Source: Sisyra terminalis (taxonomy: Eukaryota; Arthropoda; Insecta; Neuroptera; Sisyridae). From it: a DNA stretch of 64,000 nucleotides. Below, in pieces: positions 54,935-64,000 of this stretch (its first letter is position 1; each line of letters opens with the position of its first letter). Below the pieces are notes generated by a model. It was given only the letters and a program-made list of their open reading frames with translations, had not been told where the DNA came from and searched no databases. The stretch lies in contig OY292275.1 in the NCBI GenBank assembly GCA_958496175.1, forward strand, positions 30,419,001 to 30,483,000, given 5' to 3'. The position numbers were made by a program, and so were the translations under genes.

Positions 54935-56495
54935 CTCCCTGTGAGGCAATTCCAGAAACGTGTAGCGCTTCAGTCTATTGTTCTCTCCGCTGTTGTCAAG
55001 TAGGCTGATCGCCAGATGATTGGCATGGTCTTCCAATCTTTTTTTGATATTTTTGGCTGAATCTGGCGATCTCTTCTCTCACGGTGACCACCTTCAGGTT
55101 TTTATGTATTTCGTAGTTAGTGATATACTGTGGGGCGTTCATAATGATTCTGAGTATCTAAGACTGAAAGCGCTAGATGATATCCACATTGGAGTTGCTA
55201 GTTGTTCCCCACAGTTCGATGCCGTAGGTCCAGACTGGCTTCAGAATTACTTTGTATTGTTTCGTAGTTTATTGTCCAGGGACAATTGCGACCTCCAATG
55301 TTGTCAACTGCAGTTGACGGCATTTGGCTTTAAGCTGGTCTCTTTTGGCAGCTATATGTCTCCGCCACGTTAGTCTTCTGTCCAAGTGCATTCCGAGATA
55401 TTTGACTTCTGTCGCCTGCGGCACCTGATGGTTGTTGAGATATACAGGTGGACAGGTATCTCGCCGAGTAGTGAATGTCACATGAACAGATTTGGCTTCA
55501 ATGACTTTTATTTGCCATTTATTAAGCCATGGTTCCAGATCGTTGAGGGCCCTTTGTAATTATTTGATATATAAATCTACACCCTTTGTAATTTTTCGGT
55601 CGCAACCTGTGGGTATTGATCTGTCGCCATGATCGCAGTGTCGTCCGCGTACGTTGCAATTACCACATTGTCAAAGATGGGCAGATCTGCCGATAAATTA
55701 GGTACAGTCCGAATATGCTACTTTGTCGCACCCCAGCACCGACCGGGTGGAGTATTGATCTTCGTTATAGCTGACAAAGAATTTTCTATCCTCCAAGTAG
55801 GACTGGAGGACGCGGTAGAGCGGATGAGGTACCACATTTTTTAACTTATACAACAGCCCTAGATGCCACACCTTGTCGAAGGCCTGTGTGATGTTCAGAA
55901 AAACTGCGGAACAGTAAGCCTTATCATTTAGCGTCCTCATGATTGTAGATGCTACTCTGTGAACTTGTTCGGTGGTGGAGTGTTCCTTGTGAAATCCGAA
56001 CTGGTGGTTTAGAATGAGACTCTGTTCATCGATACAGGGTTGCAGTTTTTTTCAAAATAGCCTTTCGAACAATTTCGACAGTGTGGGTAGCAAGCTGATG
56101 TCTATATGCCTTCGCGGTTTTTCAGGCTTTCCTGGCTTGTGGATTATAATTATCTCTGCAATCTTCCAGTATGATGGGAAATAACCTCTGGCATTGAAGA
56201 TGGAGGCAAGCAGCATGATAGCATTGGAAGGAAGTTCTTTCAACATTCGACCAGTTACTCTCTCGTATCCCGGAGCCTTTTTTGGGTTTACCTTTTCATG
56301 TATACAAGAAGCCACTTCTTTAGGTGTAATATAGAAAAAAGATAGTTCTGCTCCATTACTTGGTTGATCATTAGCTGTTTCTTCAGCGGTGAGCTCATGT
56401 TGGTCATCGAAGGGTTGGAAAACTGTTGCCAAGTGAGTAGTAAACGTTTCGGCTTTTTCTCTGTCAGTTCTGGCCCATTCCCCATTTATGGCCAA
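54935..56495 (-). pseudogene. LINE J ORF2: linker, RT and C-terminus
   Basis: The reading enters at NGEWARTDREKAETFTTHLA, which is the linker after the endonuclease. RT motifs: VNPKKAPGYERVTGRML, ISLLPTLSKLFERLF then stop, HQFGFHKEHSTTEQVHR, VFLNITQAFDKVWHLGL (the motif A Asp changed to Asn). A shifted stretch follows, then DLPIFDNVVIATYADDTAIM (YADD intact, 55629-55691). KYLGMHLDRRLTW, VWTYGIELWGTTS and a C-terminus to about 54935 follow, with further shifts at 55310 and in the tail. No endonuclease is present. Confidence 0.8.
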
Positions 56496-57507
56496 TCTGT
56501 TCGACGTTGATTTTCTTTTAGAACTTGAGCGTAACTGACGTTTGGTTTTATTGGGCTGGTTGGAGGGAGATTATTAAGATAACTATTTTCTAGGGATGAT
56601 CGATGAGGAGGATAGATGCTGTTTGGCTTATTAGCCGGAGGGCATTTTTTCTTTTGTTTGACTTTGTAGACTTCGCAGCCCTTATAGTTTTCTGGGTGCG
56701 TTCCATGGCACAGCCGGAATGTCTCTGGATTTGATGCAAGTATTGGTATGGTGGTATGGCTGATGGTTGGTATGGTTTCACGCAGCGAGCCTGCCGCATG
56801 CAATAGCTCTGAGTGTATCCGTAACGTTGACAACGTTTGCATTGAGCTATTTGCCTATTTTTGTTAGGAGGTTCTATCGTTATTTTCGCTCCTAACAGAT
56901 AATTGGTTTCGTAGATATCCTTGTTAATAGGTTTCGATTCAAGATCTACAAAAAACAGAGGCAGCGGTTGTTTTGTTATGCTGTTCCTTATATTAGAAAA
57001 TTGTTTGACAGTGTGCCCTTTTTCTGTCAGCTCATTCTTTATATCCTCTATCGGAGTCGAAAAATGGAGGTTTTTAATGACCACTCGATAAGACCTTTCT
57101 TGTTTTATTTGGAAGGTGTGGTACGAGACTTTACGGTTACTTAATAGTTTTATTGTCTTCCGGTACCCTTCTATTGTATCGATTGTTAGTCGTACTTGGC
57201 TTATGTTGACCATTTTGTAGTGATATTGTCCTTTTTCAACAGCTACTTCGATAATTTCCAGCAAAAGTTTTATATTTTTAACGTCCGGGATGAAAATGGG
57301 TGGTGGTTTAGGGGCGGTATTGTTGGTTGGCAGCTCGTTTAACACCTGATATCGGTTTTGAGTATCAATGTTAGCAGAGGTGGTGGCCTTTTTGTTGATA
57401 GCTTCAACTGTTCCTTCATTGTTCTTTCTTTTATGGGACTTGGACTTGGATTTTTGTCCTTGCCACTCGTTGACGGCAGTGTCACTATCACTACCTTCTA
57501 AATCCAT
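56486..57507 (-). pseudogene. LINE J ORF1
   Basis: ATG 57507 (MDLEGSDSDTAVNEWQGQK). Basic SKSHKRKNN, then PPPIFIPDVKNIKLLLEI, KVSYHTFQIKQERSYRVVIK, the PRE_C2HC-like NLHFSTPIEDIKNELTEKGH, the first knuckle CKRCQRYGYTQSYC, then RCVK and a deletion that removes the second knuckle. In the next frame the third knuckle remains as CHGTHPENYKGC, followed by NVSYAQVLKENQRR (about 56500). ORF1 then runs straight into ORF2 linker sequence at about 56490, so the ORF1 end and all of the endonuclease are deleted. Confidence 0.85.
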
Positions 57508-58464
57508 GCTTAATATCTATTATCTTAAATAACTAGATTTTTAAAACTAATTATAAATATTATAATAATGATAACAATAATAATTAATAAACAAAAATAA
57601 ATATAATTATAAATATACATCAAACTTAATTAAACTTATTTTTTATGACTAAATACTATAATTTAAAAAGTTTTTTTATTTTTGGAATTTGACATTTATT
57701 AAATATTTTGATTGTGTGACACTTTGATTCCAACTGTTTGTGATATGTAATTAGTATTACTTGCGCACACACACTAGCAGTTTTGATCACAAGCAAACGT
57801 ACACCACCCGCCAACATGCAAATTAGTATATAACCTAATCTTTTTTCCTAATTTTTATTCACAACTTGAAGTTTTAAATTTCACTTAAGGATGAGTACCG
57901 CTAAGAGTCACTTACAACATAGTTCCACAAGATCATGCTCAACAATCCGTTGACAAATATTAGTAAACCACAGGGGTCGGTATATAAACCATTTTACCAA
58001 TTTATTTGTGACGACTTTGCCTTCGCGCTATGCATGTTCGCCATTTTTTTGGCTATTGTTTAAAAACATGACAGATTTATTTCCCCTCCACCTTATACTA
58101 TGGTACAAAAGTGTGTTCTTGCACAAATAACACCTCTTTGTGTACATAGTTAACTGTTTTAATAGTCACCGAAATAGTTTATGGAATATCATCAAATGAA
58201 TCCAGATAAACAATTATAGAATTGATAAAATAGTTAAAAAATTTCTATGACGAAATGTTATTATAAAGAAACTAACAATGATGGTTTTCTCTTTCAATTA
58301 CGGAAGTGGAGAATCGAACCATCTGTTGTCTCCATGACTAAATTCTGTTTCTTTTTTGAACCAGAAACGCGAATTTACCATTACGTCTTATACCATCTAT
58401 TGTACACCTAAGCCCTAGATATTCTACGCATTTCTAAGCAGGGAATCATTTCATCCGCATTATA
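57508..58464. other. LINE J 5' UTR and AT-rich flank
   Basis: The first 350-400 bp are presumably J 5' UTR (57730-57830 is less AT-rich, with cgcacacacac). The rest shows no gene. The left TSD of the MITE begins at 58465. Confidence 0.4.
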
Positions 58465-58907
58465 CTTATTGGGGTATAAGCTTGGATCAGGAACGTCGAA
58501 ATTTGAGAACTGTTTTTGAATGGTTTTGATATTATTCCTGTACGTATTGTTCACTCGAATGCAATTTGTACGTAAATTTTGACATGTCAGAAATAAAGTA
58601 GTGATTGTTATTTTCAAATATGTATTTATATTGTATTATGTAAAATTAAATTTTCTAAATAAAGTCTACTTTGGGCAATTCCCCTTCAGCACACCCACAA
58701 TTTGGCAACGTTGCATTTTCGACTTTGTTTTAATTTAATTCGCGATTAAATCGGTCCATAATAAAAATAACCGTCGCTTCTTCATTTCTGGCTTGTCAAA
58801 GTTTACGTACAAATTGCATTCGAGTGAACAATACGTCCCCATTCGGAATAGTTACCTACAGTTCGGAATATCTCGACGTTCCTGATCCAAGCTTATACCC
58901 TTATTGG
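58465..58907. mobile_element. long-TIR MITE with 8-bp TSD
   Basis: CTTATTGG stands at 58465-58472 and 58900-58907. Between them (58473-58899, 427 bp) the two arms are inverted repeats of about 140 bp. The outer 26 bp (GGTATAAGCTTGGATCAGGA then ACGTCG) are perfect. A second perfect block of 35 bp, beginning ACGTATTGTTCACTCGAATG, lies about 70 bp inside. Further in, similarity fades (about 58590-58612 against 58766-58790). The loop is about 150 bp. There is no coding capacity. An 8-bp TSD points to hAT or P-like transposition, but the TIR start is not the hAT consensus. Confidence 0.9.
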
Positions 58908-60001
58908 TATATAATAAACAAAATCAACACAAAGAAATAGGTATTGTATGCAGTAATTTTTAATTTTCGTCAAACATTTCTTAATCTAGTTCAATCAGAA
59001 ATTTTAATGACTCGCATACATTCTGTGCTTCAGTGTGACTTTAACTTTTTAATTTATTTACGAATAAAATATAATAAAAGTAAATTAAGTATATAGTTAA
59101 GCCTTTCAATTCATCGCGTGCATAAATATATAAAATTCATAGATATGAATATTATTTTTCATACTTTTGTATGTACCGCTAATAGGAATCATTATTCACA
59201 TATGTTCAAGGTTACAATTATAACTGATTAATTAAATTAAATAACTTTATATAACTCATTATTTCAGTTTGGCAGAGTATGAAATAACGTGGTTTTTGTT
59301 ATTTTATCTAATTATTAATAACACTACAGTTATGTTTGTGTGTAGCATCCGCAAAAAAAAAAAGAAAATAATAGGGTGCTGGTTCTTTAATTTCCATAAC
59401 CTGTATAAACATACATATATAATATACATTTATATATTATATATAGTGTATGTATTGTAAAATATATACCTATATAGATTACATAAGGCATTTAAGATTC
59501 ATCGAAATTATTTATCATTTATATATTTCTTTATATTTTCTTACCGTCCCTGGTGAGGCCCTTCAGGTTGGAATGATTCATTCAACTTTGAAAAGGTTAG
59601 GATTTCGATCCTTGTTCTTCCTTTATTCTTCGGTTCTTTCTGCTTTCTTTTTACACGTTCAAGATAAAAGTAAAGTTCTTAAATAGAAGTTCAAAATTAT
59701 GTTTCAATGGTCACTTCAAGCCTTAAGTGGAGAAAAAAAGTAATTCATGTTATTTATTTAGAGCTATTGTAAAATAAACTGATAAGACAACGTCTGCCGA
59801 ATTCAGCCAGTTTTTTTATAAAATCGTTGTATCTACGATTTCTACCCAGAGATTTGCCAATCTATGATTTCAATGACATTTGATGTAAATGTAAGCATTA
59901 ATGTCTATGGTTTATGTGTTGAAATACGGCAACGTATAAAATATAAGGTGGAACCGTGAAATCTAGCGTTCACATAGCGTAAATGGCTGAGTCGTCGATT
60001 C
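58908..60001. other. AT-rich stretch, no gene recognised
   Basis: About 1.1 kb with runs of TA/ATAT (59400-59470) and chance frames only. Confidence 0.5.
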
Positions 60002-60005
60002 GTAC

Positions 60006-60150
60006 TGTAGTTAATTGTTTTTAAATATGTAGTTTATTTTCTATTTTTAACTATAATTTTTGTGTGTGTGTCAAGTTACAATTATTTAATTAAAAATATT
60101 TTATTTAGAATTCAATTTTTTATGTTGAGTCTGCCATGCTACCCGATCTC
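60006..60150 (-). repeat. Gypsy 3' LTR (lacks its first few bases)
   Basis: Matches 61289-61435 over about 145 bp (TGTAGTTA...ACCCGATCTC on plus). In the element reading the LTR should begin TGTGGGAGATCGGG as on the right, but here coding DNA joins at GAGATCGGG, so the deletion took the LTR edge. Confidence 0.85.
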
Positions 60151-60169
60151 AGTCATAAGTGCGATTTTT

Positions 60170-60690
60170 GCTTTCTTTTGTGGGTGGTTTAATAAAGTAG
60201 CTTTGATTAATCCTTGTTTAGATTTTTTGTAGGCTTGTATTAGCTGTTCTGTCCAATTATAGGGGTTTTGTCATTTTTCTTATTACTCTTTGCTGCATCG
60301 TTCAGTAATTGTTGTTGTTCAGCCGCTTTTGGTATACTTCTTCGATAGTAGTTAATAATACCCAAATATCGTTTCGACTAAATATCGTTTCGTATCGACT
60401 AAAAATCGTGTACCGTCTTTTTTATTTGTGATATAAAGGCGGCCTGTTGTATTTGTGCTGGCGCTTGCCGCATTCAACGTCTGCCCTCTTCGTTCTCCGT
60501 TTTTTTGTTAAATTGACAGGGTTCCTTGCAAATTTTTGCTTTGTTTCTAAATTTGTAATGATACCAGCATGTATCGTATTCTTTTTTGGTTCTTGAACGT
60601 GAATGTAAGCGTGAGCGTTGGTAATCCTTTTTTCTTATTTCCATTCGCGATATTCTCTTACTCAATTCTTCAATTTTTTCGAGGGTTAAA
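60170..60690 (-). pseudogene. Gypsy gag knuckle, protease and RNase H scrap
   Basis: The minus reading has the end of gag with CWYHYKFRNKAKICKEPC (zinc knuckle), two stops, then the protease start LYITNKKDGTRFLVDTKRYL, where Gly after D-T is replaced. A jump near 60340 goes to AAEQQQLLNDAAKSNKKND and IQAYKKSKQGLIKATLLN, with a shift between. The last part corresponds to the RT/RNase H junction of Gypsy pol, so RT proper is deleted. Confidence 0.75.
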
Positions 60691-60699
60691 TTTTCTGCA

Positions 60700-61266
60700 T
60701 TTTTTTATTTTTGTTGACCTTTTTTACCTCTGATACACTAGCAATTGCATTATCAGTTACTTCTACTACTTTGTCTGCGAGCTTAGCTAGTTGTGCTGTC
60801 GAACCTTCCGTTGCTGACATTATTTGTCGAATGTTGATTGGAAGTCGTAGTAACCAGAGTGATTTTATCGCATCTTCTGTTAGATTTCCATCCACAAGCC
60901 ATTGCATTTCTGTTAACAATTGTGAAGGTTTTCGGTTCCCTATTTCGATTTCTTGGAGTAGGTGTTTCAGTTTTTTGTGGGCTGAATCTGTGTATTCTTC
61001 GATTAGTTTTTTCTTTAATGTTTTGTATTTGCCTTTGGCTGGGATTCTTGTAATGATCTCCGTGACACACTCAGCGATTTCAGGTTTCAGGTTCCCGACC
61101 AACGTATGGTATTTAGTGGAATCTTGCTTGATACCAGCTATTTCGAATTGGCTCTTGATTTGTTTGAACCATAGTTCTGGCCTTTTTTATTAAACGGTGG
61201 AACTCGTACGCTGATTTTATAAATTTCGACATTTTGATTTTCTTCTGTCATTTTTTCTCCTTGCAT
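60700..61266 (-). pseudogene. Gypsy gag core
   Basis: Two possible starts, ATG 61266 (MQGEKMTEENQNVEIYK) or ATG 61251. After ISVRVPPF a shift (about 61190) leads to the gag core GNLKPEIAECVTEIITRIPA, KGKYKTLKKKLIEEY, EIGNRKPSQLLTEMQWLV, LWLLRLPINIRQIMSATEG and LAKLADKVVEVTDNAIA, ending in a lysine-rich stretch with stop near 60705. This would be the particle-forming gag of the family. Presence of the leader and gag next to the 5' LTR suggests that packaging signals may survive. Confidence 0.85.
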
Positions 61267-61288
61267 TCTAGGTACGGGGTCACCGATT

Positions 61289-61441
61289 TGTAGTTATTTG
61301 TTTTTAAATATGTATTATATTTTCTATTTTTAACTACAATTTTTTGTGTGTGTATCAAGTCACAATTATTTTATTAAAATTTATATTTTATTTACAATCA
61401 ATTTTTTATGTTGACTCTCCAATGCTACCCGATCTCCCACA
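61289..61441 (-). repeat. Gypsy 5' LTR (complete, about 153 bp)
   Basis: Runs TG...CA on either strand and ends exactly at the right GTAC. In the element reading it is followed by AATCGGTGACCCCGTACC (61288-61271), a likely primer-binding site, 5 bp before which the LTR ends ...ACTACA. Confidence 0.85.
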
Positions 61442-61445
61442 GTAC

Positions 61446-63140
61446 CAATGTTGAGTCGAATCCTGATTGATTTTTTTTCTCCTTTCTTTTAAATTTCTTC
61501 AATTTGTACTAATACTATGCTAAATAAGCATATAATTCGTATTTTAACTGACACAAAAATTTTTACTTTGAAAAATTAATTTTATTTATTTAAGAGACAG
61601 TCGAATACGATTCAAATATATTTTTTTAAATAGGTACTTAAAATAATTTTTTAGCTTTTCATTGTTAGTAAGAAGATTGTATTTTTAAAAACTCATAAAC
61701 AAAAGCTACGATAAGTATTCGATTTTAATTTTTAATAAAAAATTTCCAGCATAGCAAAAGTAAACTAAAATATTCTGATTACAAGATTACATATCCGGAG
61801 GAATGATATTTGCATTTTTGATCTTTTTCTATTATTATTTCTATTAAACGACAAGAAATTTTTATGAAAAAAATAATAGTTTTAAAAAACACGTTTTGAT
61901 GATGATAAATCGAACTAAAAGTTGAAAATATTTTTTTAGCATAGAAACAAAATGAACGAAAAATATAAATATTATTTAGAGAAAAGCATAGGATACTCTG
62001 CCATATTTTTCATGCCTCTAGCGCGAGTTATAATACAGAGCATTAAAGAGTGGTTTACTGGTAGGCAATACTTGGGCATGATTCGGGTCGATTTATGATA
62101 TTGAGAGCTACTGTCGAGGCGATCTGAGCGCTAGCATCGATTTCTCTTTTCTTGGTAGGGGAAACAAACTAGACTCAATCGTCCCGAACCAGATACGAAG
62201 TTTAAAAGTGGCGCCGGGATAACAGCCACTGTAATTTGTATTTTTTGTTTAGGACATCTTCATCGACATTGACGTAAACATTTTAAAACCTTACTGTCGG
62301 AACCATAAACAATTTAAAACACAATATTCAAAAACATTCAAAAGTAAGATATTTTTTAAAATTAATCAATGCTATGTTTAAAATAATATAAAGAAAATCG
62401 ATTGACACAACATTATAATGCATTATATATTCCTTTATTTGAAGTAAAAATAAGTTTCAATGAGTAGATATAAATGGAAAATAAATATATATAACCAATG
62501 TAATTGCGAAGCATTGTTATCATTACAATGATAACAATTTAACTTTTTGGACAATGGTACTATTATGAACAACCAAGTCATTCATTTCAATTTAAATCTA
62601 CCGCTCAAATAACAGCTTTTAGTTCCAAGAATCGTTATTGATGGCGCTTATCGGCTCTCATTGGTCTTATAGAGCAGGCTAACTCAATGTTAATTTTTTA
62701 TTCCTCGAAAAGGCCTATTTCCATCTGACAAGTTCCGATGACGCTAGTGCAGTAGCACAGCCGATAATAACGATATCTTCTTTTAATCATTTTGGATTTA
62801 AGCGCCATTTTCAAATTTAAACCTCACTGTTACGAATTACTCGATATAATGAATAATGTCTAGTTCTTTTCAGATTTGTTATATCAAGGTTACACTGTAT
62901 TTCGTGGCATTTCTTTCTGTTTAGAACTGCATATAGAAAAAACATGGTGATCGTAGATCAGGTGAATAAAAAATGGTGATCGTAGATCAGGGTTACTTTT
63001 ACCAACCTTTTGTTCTTTACCCCAAGTCTGTGCTACTTCAAACTAGAAATGCTTGCCGCGCCATCTATATTTGGGAGAGCTAAATATGAGATTTTGGGAT
63101 CCAAGTCAATTATAACGAATAGAGCCTAATTTATAAATAA
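61446..63140. other. intergenic, with a possible LTR-edge/primer-site scrap
   Basis: Mostly AT-rich. At 62211 aagtttaaaagTGGCGCCGGG looks like an LTR end followed by a tRNA-Lys-type primer-binding site, and 62020-62210 is less AT-rich, so an LTR remnant is possible. No gag follows. Confidence 0.35.
62944..62991 (+). repeat. 29-bp tandem duplication
   Basis: ATGGTGATCGTAGATCAGG occurs at 62944 and again at 62973, with period 29 bp and two units only. Confidence 0.9.
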
Positions 63141-63149
63141 TAGAGACTG

Positions 63150-63800
63150 TGAGGAAACTGCAGAGAATGTCCAAGCACACGCAAATAAAATTGAAGAATG
63201 GTGCAAAAAATGGAGAATCAGACTAAACTCTGATAAATCTAAAGGCATAAAATTCATCTTAAGAACCAAAACAAGATAATAACTAATAATCCTGGACAAT
63301 AGTGTGGTTCTAGTAGCAGATAATATTAAATAATTAGGACTTTCGATGGATACTAAACTGACATGGAAAGCTCACATAAACAAAATATGGGTATAGCTCC
63401 ACTCTTGTCTACGAAAACTCAAATGGTTAGTAACGAACAAAGTCCTGGGTTTATCACTAAAAAGAACTATTTACATTTAAGTCATTCGACCAATTTGGAC
63501 TTAAGGATGCAAACTCTGGGGTATAGCATCCGATACCCAAATAAAAAGGATCCAAACTTTCCAAAACAGAGTGCTGAGACTAATGACAGGTTGTTCATGG
63601 TTCGTAAGATATTCCATACCGCACCAGGATTTGCTGATAACGATAACAAAGGAGGAAGCGACCAAACGATACTCCAAGATAAGTGACTTGTTCGAAGAAC
63701 ACAAACCCTACCGTCAGAGAAAACCTATTAAACTTGCCACCACCGAAGAGACAGAGGAGACTAAAACGCAAAAGATACGTGGATTTAGAAATAATATCAC
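63150..63800 (+). pseudogene. LINE L: Jockey ORF2 C-terminal relic
   Basis: The frame gives ENVQAHANKIEEWCKKWRIR, LNSDKSKGIKF, a stop pair, LGLSMDTKLTWKAHINKI, LWGIASDTQIKRIQTFQNR, VLRLMTGCSWFVRYSI and a charged tail (EEHKPYRQRKPIKL) to TAA near 63802. These are the thumb and C-terminal blocks shared by all Jockey ORF2s in the window. Four or more stops are present. An A-rich stretch (63890-63972) follows and may include its degenerate tail. Confidence 0.75.
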
Positions 63801-64000
63801 CTAAGACATTTAAAAAATAATAATAATTCTAATAAAACAAAAGTAATTTGCGAACAAAACAACGAATAAGTAAATCTAATAATTAAATCTGAAATTAAAA
63901 AAAGAAAAAGAAAAAAAAGAAGACAAATATATAAACAATAATAAAGTATAAGAAATAAAAAAAAAAAACAAATAATATATGAGTAGGGACGAAATGGAAT

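Larger units (their letters stand above)
54829..57507 (-). mobile_element. LINE J: Jockey element lacking its endonuclease
   Basis: ORF1 starts at 57507 and is followed without a normal junction by the middle of ORF2. The element ends in a short A run (T on plus, 54829-54836) after a 3' UTR of about 100 bp. The 5' UTR lies to the right (57508-57900). No TSD was found with confidence. Confidence 0.8.
60006..61441 (-). mobile_element. miniature Ty3/Gypsy element with two LTRs and 4-bp TSD
   Basis: GTAC flanks the unit at 60002-60005 and 61442-61445. LTRs of about 150 bp bound only 1.14 kb of interior, holding gag, part of protease and an RT/RNase H scrap on the minus strand. A normal Gypsy interior is about 4-5 kb, so about three quarters of pol is deleted. 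Confidence 0.88.

Noticed and set aside
60711..61193. 160-codon plus-strand frame
   Set aside because: It is the shadow of the Gypsy gag, which is clearly recognisable on the minus strand.
1..64000. CRISPR arrays, bacterial operons or terminators
   Set aside because: No regularly spaced repeats. The content is wholly of eukaryotic TE type.

Overview
The window is AT-rich eukaryotic DNA, almost certainly from an arthropod and most likely an insect. It carries many Jockey-clade LINEs (ORF1 with three CCHC knuckles, ORF2 with APE-type endonuclease plus reverse transcriptase), I-like and RTE-like LINEs, Penelope-like elements (PLEs) with GIY-YIG endonuclease, BEL/Pao and Gypsy LTR elements, a hAT-like MITE and a long-TIR MITE. 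I found no convincing host gene, rRNA or functional tRNA gene. Essentially everything recognisable is a transposable element (TE), often nested, with mixed orientations. The species cannot be named from the sequence.

Layout. 0.5-1.3 kb: BEL/Pao pol relic. 2.07-2.52 kb: hAT-like MITE with 8-bp target-site duplication (TSD). 4.05-7.0 kb: old Jockey LINE 'A', invaded at 6.08-6.93 kb by a young 5'-truncated LINE 'B1' with 11-bp TSD. 7.03-12.1 kb, minus strand: LINE 'C' ORF1 and an I-like LINE 'E1' that seems split by PLE1 (8.33-11.08 kb). 12.1-15.2 kb: PLE2, interrupted by 5'-truncated LINE 'D' (12.96-14.60 kb). Both PLEs have the N-terminal half inverted against the GIY-YIG half. 15.75-17.5 kb: I-like ORF1-only element 'E2'. 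17.5-23.9 kb: non-coding repeat R (copy A) split by LINE 'F', which has an open 896-codon ORF2. 25.4-30.0 kb: nearly complete LINE 'G' with an in-frame hole in its RT. 30.2-31.7 kb: Gypsy-like gag/protease relic. 32.9-36.5 kb: internally deleted BEL/Pao element, minus strand. 36.5-40.2 kb: repeat R copy B, split by LINE 'B2', which itself carries a piece of Gypsy gag. 40.2-43.2 kb: RTE-like end and I-like LINE 'E3'. 45.5-47.7 kb: PLE, BEL and RTE scraps. 50.4-51.3 kb: I-like RNase H end. 51.3-57.5 kb: Jockey LINEs 'H' and 'J' (J lacks its endonuclease). 58.5-58.9 kb: MITE with about 140-bp TIRs. 60.0-61.4 kb: miniature Gypsy element with LTRs and 4-bp TSD. 63.2-63.8 kb: last Jockey relic.

The elements do not form a pathway. 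Their nesting gives relative ages: F is younger than repeat R copy A, B2 younger than R copy B, D younger than PLE2, B1 younger than A, and PLE1 probably younger than E1. Several elements keep their ends but have lost internal catalytic parts, and repeat R contains an antisense tRNA-like module. A TE graveyard of this density fits pericentromeric heterochromatin or a piRNA-cluster-like locus, which is inference only.

Letters A-L are working labels used only in this annotation. Translations were read by eye, so boundaries of decayed elements are approximate. TSD-bounded elements are exact to within the ambiguity of their A/T tails.
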